This document shows positions 7,044 to 12,884 of a DNA stretch of 15,956 bases, in pieces; positions within the stretch are counted from its first letter, which is position 1, and each line of letters opens with the position of its first letter. The notes under the pieces were generated by a model. The model saw only the letters and a program-made list of their open reading frames with translations, was not told the DNA's origin and made no database searches. Origin of the DNA: JAKQHY01 sp034429475 (GTDB lineage Bacteria > Chloroflexota > Anaerolineae > B4-G1 > SLSP01); assembly GCA_034429475.1 (NCBI GenBank), contig DAOUGD010000204.1, positions 1-15,956 of the forward strand. The letters are read 5' to 3'. Both the position numbers and the translations under genes were made by a program.

Positions 7044-8919
7044 ATGAATTATGCAAGAACGCTTTCACCGCCGCCATATATGCCGGAAAGTCTTCGCGGC
7101 GGACGTTGTGACCGGCGGTAGGAATGGGCGCGACTTGAAGGTGCGGGGCAATGCGCGCAGCCTCTTCCGCCATCGGGGGCGTGACGATGGCGCCCCGCTC
7201 CACATTGGCGGTGATGAGCAACACGGGGCAACGGATCTCGGCGACCATCTCGCGCCAGGGGGGGCGCTGCTGCTCAAAAATTCCGATGACGTAAGGACTC
7301 ATCTGCTGCTTGGAAATGGCCCAGTTCCCCAGCTCTTCCTCCGCCCAGGCGGGGCAATCCTTGCGGCATTGCGCCATGAGCGCCTCGCGGGATTTGCTCT
7401 TCTGTGCGAGGATGCCGGCGCGGCGTTCCTCCACAAAGGTCTGGCGCTCCTCCTCCGTCATCGGCTGGTGCGGGTTGTCGTCCCACCAGGCGGGGTCTTC
7501 GAGCAACGCCTTGCCGATCAACTCCGGGTATTTGTACGCCGCATAGGCCGCCGTTGCCCCGCCCATCGAGTGGCCGAGCACGGCGGGCTTTTCCAGGCCG
7601 AGGGCGCGGATGCAGGCCGCGAGGTCAGCGGCGCGATCTTCGGTGGTGTAGCCGTCCTCCGGCGCGTCCGAGAGGCCGTGGCCGCGCGCGTCGAGCATAA
7701 TCACGTCGTAATCCGCCTCCAGCGCGCGGGCAACGGGCAGCCAGCACAAGCCGTTGTCGCTGAAGCCGTGGCAGAGGACAACCGACGGCTTATCCCCGCC
7801 GGTGCGCCAGTAGTGAAAGCGCAAGCCGTTGGCTGCCACGTAGCCGTCGTACCAGGGGACCACGTCGCCGGCATTGATCATCGTGATCAGCGCGGAGTCC
7901 TCGGTATCCAGCGGCAAGTCCACACGGGCGCGGCGCCGGCTGGATTCGTAGGTGGCGAAGATCAGCTCGGTGGCTTGCAGCGCGCGATGGCCCGACAATT
8001 CCGGCTCGCGCCCGGTCTTGAGCGCGTCAATCAGATCGAGGATGCCCAGGACGTGCAAGTCTTGCCCGCTGCCGTGGATGCCGCCGCTGACCTCGATAGT
8101 TTGCCACATCCCGCAGGTGAAGACGTTGTGCAGGCGCAACGGTACGTCGTGGCTCACGCCGATCTCGATGATCCCTTCCGACCCGACGAGCCGGATGGCG
8201 CACCCGGCGCTGCGCAGGCCGTTGTTGGCTTGCCCGGTGATCATCAGCCCCAGCACGCCGTTTTTGAATTTGAACTGGCTGAGGCCCTGCCCTTCCAGCG
8301 GCGCGCCAAAGATCGTGCCGCCGCCGCGCGCGTCTATTTGGCCGATGACCCACTCGACCGGAGCTTCGTCGTTGAACATGAACAACATGTCGAACCAGTG
8401 CGTGCCCCAGTCGTAGAGGTTGGCGGTGAACGCTTCCAGGCGTTCCAATTCGCCGATGTCGCCGGCCTTCAGCATCGCCTGCGCCTTGCGGAAGGGCGCG
8501 CCGAAGCGCCGCATGTGGTTGAAGGTGAGTTGAACGCCGGCCGCGTCGCAGGCCGCGACCATCGCCTGCGCATCGCCGTAGGTGAGGGCCATCGGCTTTT
8601 CGCAGTGGACGGCCTTGACGCCCGCGGCTACGGCCTTGAGCGTCATTGGCGCGTGGAGGTGTGGCCAGAGGCATAAGCTCACGATGTCGAGCCGCTCTTT
8701 GGCGAACATCTCGTCCGCGCTCAGGTAGCCGTGTGGGACGGCATGCTCGGCGCAGAAGGCGTCGAGGTTTTCCTGGCTGATGTCCGCCGCCGCGACGATC
8801 TCCGCGTCGGGCGAGGCTTCGTAGCCTGCCGCGTGCGCGTGGGCCATCCCGTAACCCGTCGCGCCCGCCGTGTTCCAGGGTCGGCCGCAGCCGATGATAC
8901 CGACTTTGAATTTTGACAT
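7042..8919 (-). CDS. Fusion protein: Gfo/Idh/MocA-family oxidoreductase + alpha/beta-hydrolase
   Basis: The protein has 625 residues. AAAGGAGC precedes the ATG. Residues 1 to about 352 are a Gfo/Idh/MocA NAD(P)-dependent dehydrogenase: an N-terminal Rossmann motif 'VGIIGCGRP', the diagnostic 'CEKPMAL' with Glu107-Lys108-Pro109, and 'DWGTHWFDMLFMF' in the substrate domain. It ends as free-standing members do ('RRRARVDLPLDTEDSALITMI'). Residues from about 356 ('WYDGYVAANGLRFHYWRTGG') are a complete alpha/beta-hydrolase: oxyanion region 'LCHGFSDN', nucleophile Ser451 in 'GHSMGG', and catalytic His604 in 'AGHNVRRED'. The segment after the late core strand reads 'LLITANVERG', with Asn572 where an Asp is common, so the acid residue is uncertain. 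The open frame is continuous with no internal stop. Known Gfo/Idh enzymes oxidise sugars or polyols; the hydrolase could open the lactone formed. That coupling is inference. Confidence 0.9.
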   Translation of the reverse strand: MSKFKVGIIGCGRPWNTAGATGYGMAHAHAAGYEASPDAEIVAAADISQENLDAFCAEHAVPHGYLSADEMFAKERLDIVSLCLWPHLHAPMTLKAVAAGVKAVHCEKPMALTYGDAQAMVAACDAAGVQLTFNHMRRFGAPFRKAQAMLKAGDIGELERLEAFTANLYDWGTHWFDMLFMFNDEAPVEWVIGQIDARGGGTIFGAPLEGQGLSQFKFKNGVLGLMITGQANNGLRSAGCAIRLVGSEGIIEIGVSHDVPLRLHNVFTCGMWQTIEVSGGIHGSGQDLHVLGILDLIDALKTGREPELSGHRALQATELIFATYESSRRRARVDLPLDTEDSALITMINAGDVVPWYDGYVAANGLRFHYWRTGGDKPSVVLCHGFSDNGLCWLPVARALEADYDVIMLDARGHGLSDAPEDGYTTEDRAADLAACIRALGLEKPAVLGHSMGGATAAYAAYKYPELIGKALLEDPAWWDDNPHQPMTEEERQTFVEERRAGILAQKSKSREALMAQCRKDCPAWAEEELGNWAISKQQMSPYVIGIFEQQRPPWREMVAEIRCPVLLITANVERGAIVTPPMAEEAARIAPHLQVAPIPTAGHNVRREDFPAYMAAVKAFLHNS

Positions 8920-8941
8920 AGAATAGCTCCTTTGTGTGTTG

Positions 8942-8997
8942 GCGATTGGAAATTGGAAATGAGTAATGAGAAATGAAAATGAGAAATGGGTAACGCG
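8942..8997. repeat. One-armed 7-base tandem repeat array (GAAATGA type)
   Basis: Units in register from 8942 are GCGATTG, GAAATTG, GAAATGA, GTAATGA and GAAATGA, followed by a one-base slip and further AAATGAG/AAATGGG units. No matching inverted arm is present apart from a short GGTAACGCG/GCGTGGTTAAC element at the right. It fills the gap between the three-helix membrane protein and the fusion gene, stopping about 20 bases before the latter's ribosome binding site. Confidence 0.75.
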
Positions 8998-9006
8998 ACA
9001 GCGTGG

Positions 9007-9645
9007 TTAACGGTTATCCCGTTCCCAACGCGCGATAGCGTTGGCGATCAACTCTTCGCGGGTGGCATAAGGGTTGCGGCGTTGTTCGTATTGGATCAGG
9101 CGTTCGGCCAATTTCTCGTCGCCCTGGGTTTTGCGCAGCAGGTTTTGATAGAGGGGATGGCGTTTGGGGTCTATCGCCGCCCGGAAGACGCTGTCATACG
9201 ATTCGGTGGGAGCCTGCATTTTGAAGTTGCGCAGCATCACCACAAAATCCACCATAGACTCGGCCACGAAGCGGCCCGGCAGCAGGAGCAGGTAAGCCCA
9301 CAGGAGAAAACGGTTCCAGTCGTCGGAATAGCGGAAGGGGTTGTCGAACAGGCCGCCTAACCAGCCCAGGTTTTGCAGGTTGGGTTTGGGACGGATGTAG
9401 TAACCGGCGATACAGTACAAGAGGACGACGAGCAACGCTGCCAGCGCATTCCCCAGCACCGCCTCAGGAGGACTGCCGGCGATAATCCAACCAAAGATCA
9501 GCCCCACCCCCAGCACTGAAGCGAGAAAGCAAAGGGAGACGGCGCCGCGCGTGCGGGTGGAGGCGTTTTGACGGCCAAACCTCACCGACCCCACCGGGCC
9601 AGGGTTATAGGCTTCACCGAACCATTCAAACAGACTGATAGGCAT
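9007..9645 (-). CDS. Hypothetical membrane protein with three predicted helices
   Basis: The protein has 212 residues. Two ATGs lie side by side; AAGGAGG is only about two bases from the first and five from the second, so the second (9645) is preferred. The family is not recognised. The N-terminus is polar and aromatic. Hydrophobic segments lie at about 34-56, 63-84 and 112-137, the last rich in Leu ('FLLWAYLLLLPGRFVAESM'). A basic/acidic, probably cytoplasmic, helical tail covers about 155-212 ('QGDEKLAERLIQYEQRRNPYATREELIANAIARWERD'). No catalytic motif is seen. Separate repeat arrays on both sides suggest it is its own transcription unit. Confidence 0.7.
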   Translation of the reverse strand: MPISLFEWFGEAYNPGPVGSVRFGRQNASTRTRGAVSLCFLASVLGVGLIFGWIIAGSPPEAVLGNALAALLVVLLYCIAGYYIRPKPNLQNLGWLGGLFDNPFRYSDDWNRFLLWAYLLLLPGRFVAESMVDFVVMLRNFKMQAPTESYDSVFRAAIDPKRHPLYQNLLRKTQGDEKLAERLIQYEQRRNPYATREELIANAIARWERDNR

Positions 9646-9667
9646 CATCCCCTCCTTATGAGAATAA

Positions 9668-9730
9668 TCTCAACGGATTAACCGGATTAAACAGAAAGGT
9701 ATCCGTTAAATCCCGTTGAATCCGTTAAGA
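9668..9730. repeat. Two-armed short repeat array with about 9-base units (CGGATTAA type)
   Basis: The left arm (9668-9691) has CAACGGATT and AACCGGATT. The right arm (9700-9730) has ATCCGTTAA, TCCCGTTGA and ATCCGTTAAG, the complement of the left. It lies between the secreted IYLPVVQK protein and the three-helix membrane protein, and is similar in placement to the 7-base arrays. Confidence 0.7.
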
Positions 9731-9740
9731 AAATCTGTGG

Positions 9741-10667
9741 TTATTTTTGGACGACCGGCAAATAAATCACGTCACACGCCCGCAGCAGGCGCTCATGGAT
9801 CGCGGCGGTGTAAATCGCTTCGGAGACGCGGAGAGGCGGCGGATATAACGGCGTGTCGTCTACAGTGCGTGCGGTGATGATCCAGCGGTCGGCGAGCCAG
9901 CTATGCACGGATTCGCGCAGGAGCAAGTTCAATGTCTGCGCCCACGTATAGGCCGGATAGCAGTGGAACGGTTCGAGGGTCATCGTCCCCTGCCGGGCGG
10001 AGAAGGCGGCTTGCGCGGCGACCGCGTCCGCAAACCGTTCGATGCGCCCCTCCAGGGAATGACCCGCCGCCACGACACAATCGAAGGAATAGTGGTCGCC
10101 CCCCTCCACGATCACGGCATCGGCGCAACCTAATTCCTCGGCGGCCCGCTGCAAGACCAGGGATTCGATGAAGGGCACGCTCACGATAGCCGGGCCGGTA
10201 GAGTCGGCGGCCCAATACGCGCCCAGATCGGTGTGGACCTCGAAGCTGGCGAAGACGTTGATCTCCGTCGTCCCCCCGCCGATGGCTTTGAGAGTGAACG
10301 TCACCGCGTCAGATTCGCCATACCCAAGCCCAAGGGAGTGATTCACGATCATTGGCGACGTGGCAGTCAACACCGAATTAGGGCCGTTGCCTAGCCAGAG
10401 GGTGTACTGCGGCACACCTATGAGCGCGCAGCCCTCGTTAGCGAGCGTCGCCGTCGCCGCAAACGTGTCGCCCACGCGCGGTTTTAACGGATCGAGCGTC
10501 AACGTCATGCCGGTGGTATGCGTGGTGCAGGTCATGGGTGTGAGCGGCGCCGCCGCAACGGGGCGGGTCGCCGTCCGCACCGGCGCGGCGTGGCTCAAAA
10601 CGAGGCCCAAGGACAGCAAGGCGACTAAACAGATCGAGATTAACAGAGGCCAACGGAGCGCTTTCAT
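9741..10667 (-). CDS. Secreted protein with Ig-like/CARDB-type domain and C-terminal IYLPVVQK motif
   Basis: The protein has 308 residues. The open frame extends further upstream, but GGAGGACAT lies just before this ATG and a signal peptide begins here (hydrophobic 8-24, cleavage near 'SHA-A' at 27), so this start is chosen. Residues about 45-165 look like an Ig-like adhesion domain of the CARDB/DUF11 type ('LTLDPLKPRVGDTFAATATLANEGCALIGVPQYTLWLGNG'). Residues about 166-296 form an unrecognised module with six cysteines or so in the mature protein overall. The chain ends exactly in 'IYLPVVQK', closely resembling the 'TYLYLPLALK' stretch of the other secreted protein in this window. It is probably extracellular. 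No enzyme motif is visible. It follows the CPBP protease gene after a repeat array. Confidence 0.8.
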   Translation of the reverse strand: MKALRWPLLISICLVALLSLGLVLSHAAPVRTATRPVAAAPLTPMTCTTHTTGMTLTLDPLKPRVGDTFAATATLANEGCALIGVPQYTLWLGNGPNSVLTATSPMIVNHSLGLGYGESDAVTFTLKAIGGGTTEINVFASFEVHTDLGAYWAADSTGPAIVSVPFIESLVLQRAAEELGCADAVIVEGGDHYSFDCVVAAGHSLEGRIERFADAVAAQAAFSARQGTMTLEPFHCYPAYTWAQTLNLLLRESVHSWLADRWIITARTVDDTPLYPPPLRVSEAIYTAAIHERLLRACDVIYLPVVQK

Positions 10668-10693
10668 TGTATGTCCTCCTAAAAATAAGTGGT

Positions 10694-10749
10694 GAGAATT
10701 AGGAATTGGGGATTGAGTGTTCCCTAATCCCCAATCCCTGATCCCTGTA
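10694..10749. repeat. Two-armed 7-base tandem repeat array (GGGGATT/CCCCAAT type)
   Basis: Eight consecutive 7-base units in perfect register fill 10694-10749: GAGAATT, AGGAATT, GGGGATT, GAGTGTT, then CCCTAAT, CCCCAAT, CCCTGAT, CCCTGTA. ATTGGGGATT (10705-10714) is perfectly complementary to AATCCCCAAT (10726-10735). The array ends exactly where the stop codon of the upstream CPBP gene begins (10750). CCCCAAT-like heptamers recall the short tandemly repeated repetitive sequences of heterocystous cyanobacteria. Confidence 0.9.
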
Positions 10750-11628
10750 TCACTGCACCCAACCGAATGCGTATGAAACAAAAACCACCACGTCCGGCAC
10801 GAAATGGATGAACCACGGCCAGCCGAAGCCTTTGGTTTCAAGCATACTCTTGCCAATCAGCCACGCCAGGAAGCCGGGCAGCAACGCGCCGATGAATCCC
10901 GGCGGCGAGCCGTAAAGGTAGTGCCCCAGGCCAAAGAAGACGGATGAAATCAGTAAGGCGTGCGGCTTGCCGATGACTTCGTGAAGCGTGGATAGAAACG
11001 ACGTGCGGAAGTAGATTTCCTCATTGAAGGCGTTGATCGCGGCGAAGAGGACGGCGGCGGGCAGAAGCGGCAGAGCGCGCGCGAACGTTCCCGGCGCAAG
11101 CCGCAGCCCCAGGAAAAGCGGCACGCCGATGGCGAGCGCCGCGACGCCCGCGAAAATCCAGCCGAAGGTGCGCCACGATTCGCCCGCGCCGATGCCGAGC
11201 CAACGCACCGGCTCGATGGGGGCATCCAGTTGCCCCTTGATCAGGAAAAAAGCGCTGCGCTTTCGCCAAATGAGCCACAGCGCAGCGAGAACGACGAGCG
11301 CCAGCCCCACATCGAGAATGTAGACGCCCAGATACCCCGTGAAAAACGTCATCTGCGGGCCGGCAAAACGGCTTTGCCACCAGGATTGCGCGCCCACCCA
11401 CTTCAAAGCGGCATCAGCTAGTTTAAAGACAAGAAAGATACCGGCGTAAAACCGCAGCGGACGCAGAGTTCGCCACAACCAACACAGCCCCAAGCCCACG
11501 GTCAGCACGCCGATTTTGGCCCAGAATAACCACGCGGGAATGTTCCCGGAAAAACTATGCCAGACAATAATATCAGGCAAATCGGAGGCCAGGAGCATCA
11601 ATATCCAGGCAAAAAGCGTCAAAGCCAT
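10750..11628 (-). CDS. CPBP family intramembrane glutamic endopeptidase (CAAX protease/ABI-like)
   Basis: The protein has 292 residues. A longer frame exists, but its extra N-terminus overlaps the enolase-family gene out of frame and reads as arginine/alanine-rich shadow. The ATG at 11628 begins a normal hydrophobic N-terminus two bases after that gene's TAA, with GGAGGTG inside it. There are about eight hydrophobic segments. The family motifs are intact: 'EExxxR' as Glu203-Glu204-Ile-Tyr-Phe-Arg208, 'FxxxH' as 'FGLGH' ending at His236, and a third motif 'HFVPD' (His275, Asp279). In known members these bind the catalytic water or process prenylated proteins and bacteriocin-like peptides. It should be an active membrane protease; the substrate is unknown. 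It is probably co-transcribed with the enolase-family gene, an odd metabolic neighbour. Confidence 0.9.
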   Translation of the reverse strand: MALTLFAWILMLLASDLPDIIVWHSFSGNIPAWLFWAKIGVLTVGLGLCWLWRTLRPLRFYAGIFLVFKLADAALKWVGAQSWWQSRFAGPQMTFFTGYLGVYILDVGLALVVLAALWLIWRKRSAFFLIKGQLDAPIEPVRWLGIGAGESWRTFGWIFAGVAALAIGVPLFLGLRLAPGTFARALPLLPAAVLFAAINAFNEEIYFRTSFLSTLHEVIGKPHALLISSVFFGLGHYLYGSPPGFIGALLPGFLAWLIGKSMLETKGFGWPWFIHFVPDVVVFVSYAFGWVQ

Positions 11629-11630
11629 CT

Positions 11631-12809
11631 TTACAACACCTCCCGCTCCTCGATCTTCGCCTCGTCCAGCGCCAATCCCAGACCGGGCAGTTCCGGCAGG
11701 GCAACGGTGCCGCTGACCGGCTCGTAAAGCGGCTTGTGGAAGAACTGCTTGCGCGCCTGGTGGCGGATGAGGTACTCGACGTAGGGGATGGTGGTGGACG
11801 ATTGCGCCCCGGCCAGGTGCAGCGCGGCCAGCAGCGAGTGTCCGTGCGCCACCAGCGGCACCTCGAAAGCCGAGCACAGCGCCGCGATCTTGACCAGCTC
11901 GGTGAGGCCGCCCGTCCAGTCGGGGTCGGCCTGGATGAAGTCCACGGCGTCGCTAACCAGCAGTTCCTTGATCTGCCAGCGCGTGTAGACGTGCTCCCCC
12001 GTGGCGAGTGGTACGTCCGGGGCGGCGGCCTTGAGCCGCCGGAACCCGCCGACGCGCTCCGGCGGGATCGGCTCTTCCAGCCAGGTGATAGCGAGCAGCC
12101 TGAGCAACTGCGTCATTTCCATCGCGTAGCGTGTGTCCCAGCCCCAGAAGGCGTCGAACATCAGCGGATAGTACGGGCCAAGCGCCTCGCGCAACGCAGA
12201 GGCGAGCGCGGCGTTGCGCGCTTTGCCCTCCTCGCCGTCGGCCGGGCCGTAGCGGAAAAACCACTTCTGCGCCGGGAAGCCCTGCTCCTTGAAGTCCAGC
12301 GCGACTTCGGCGGCGGCTTCCGGCTCCACGGAGTAGCCGAGCATACTCGCGTAGGCGGGCACCGAGGGGCGCGTCGGCCCGCCGAGCAGGCGGTAGACCG
12401 GTTGGCCCCACGCCTTGCCTTTGAGGTCCCACAGCGCGCAGTCCACCGCGCTCACGCCCGTCACGAACATGCCGGAGCGCCCGTGGCGGTGCATCCGCAG
12501 CATTTGATCGTGCAGCAGTTCAATCGCCAGCGGATCGCGCCCGACCAGGAAGGGGCGCAGGAATTTATGGATGATGAACGCCTGATAGTCCTCGATGGGG
12601 CCGAAGAGGCCGGAAACACCCTCATCGGTCAGAATCTCGACATAGATCTCACTGACCGTCTGCGGGCCGGTCTCCCGCGCGCGCGCCCAACTCTGCGTGT
12701 TGAACTCCGGGTAGATGTCCAGCGCCTGCGCCTGCCGGTCGCCCGGCGGAAAATACGGCCCGCTGTACGTCCCGCGCACGCGGAAGATGGCAAGGTCGGT
12801 GATTTGCAT
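11631..12809 (-). CDS. Enolase-superfamily enzyme, mandelate racemase/muconate lactonizing group (possible sugar-acid dehydratase)
   Basis: The protein has 392 residues. An ATG six codons upstream exists, but GGAGG lies five bases before this ATG, so the shorter start is chosen. The N-terminal capping domain spans about 1-125 ('FGPIEDYQAFIIHKFLRPFLVGRDP'). The barrel follows from 'GVSAVDCALWDLKGKAWGQPVYRLLGG'. Catalytic elements are Lys182 ('QKWFFRYGP'), metal ligands Asp219 ('MFDAFWGWD'), Glu245/246 ('WLEEPIPPE') and Glu272 ('ATGEH'), and a terminal-strand His322 ('AHGHS'). The superfamily abstracts the proton alpha to a carboxylate. The 'KWFFRYGP' and 'HGHS' pattern suggests an acid-sugar dehydratase of the rhamnonate/mannonate type, but specificity cannot be settled by eye. 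The 20s loop contains 'PYFPPGDRQ', which could bear on substrate choice. It is coupled downstream to the CPBP gene. Confidence 0.9.
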   Translation of the reverse strand: MQITDLAIFRVRGTYSGPYFPPGDRQAQALDIYPEFNTQSWARARETGPQTVSEIYVEILTDEGVSGLFGPIEDYQAFIIHKFLRPFLVGRDPLAIELLHDQMLRMHRHGRSGMFVTGVSAVDCALWDLKGKAWGQPVYRLLGGPTRPSVPAYASMLGYSVEPEAAAEVALDFKEQGFPAQKWFFRYGPADGEEGKARNAALASALREALGPYYPLMFDAFWGWDTRYAMEMTQLLRLLAITWLEEPIPPERVGGFRRLKAAAPDVPLATGEHVYTRWQIKELLVSDAVDFIQADPDWTGGLTELVKIAALCSAFEVPLVAHGHSLLAALHLAGAQSSTTIPYVEYLIRHQARKQFFHKPLYEPVSGTVALPELPGLGLALDEAKIEEREVL

Positions 12810-12821
12810 CGCAACCTCCAA

Positions 12822-12884
12822 GGGCAATAGGAAATAGGTAATGAGAAATGAGTGAAATCACTCGTTACTCATTACTCATTACTT
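12822..12884. repeat. Two-armed 7-base tandem repeat array (TAATGAG/TTACTCA type) that supplies a kinase stop codon
   Basis: Units include GGGCAAT, AGGAAAT, AGGTAAT, GAGAAAT and GAGTGAA, then ATCACTC, GTTACTC, ATTACTC and ATTACTT. Bases 12839-12855 pair with 12858-12874 around a two-base loop, with one mismatch and one wobble. It lies between the histidine kinase and the enolase-family gene and overlaps the kinase 3' end: the kinase's last codons (Asn, Glu) and its TAA at 12872-12874 are inside the right arm. Confidence 0.88.

Noticed and set aside
7051..8676. 541-codon open frame on the plus strand
   Set aside because: Antisense to the dehydrogenase-hydrolase fusion. Its translation is rich in Arg, Ala, Gly and His without domain motifs, while the minus strand has clear catalytic motifs.
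10668..10856. Longer N-terminus of the secreted IYLPVVQK protein
   Set aside because: It would translate the repeat array and part of the CPBP gene. A good Shine-Dalgarno and a signal peptide mark the start at 10667.
11629..11877. Longer N-terminus of the CPBP protease
   Set aside because: The extra 83 codons lie out of frame inside the enolase-family gene and read as low-complexity Ala/Arg/Gly/Pro.
11736..12830. 364-codon plus-strand frame
   Set aside because: Antisense shadow of the enolase-superfamily gene, produced by GC-rich codon bias.
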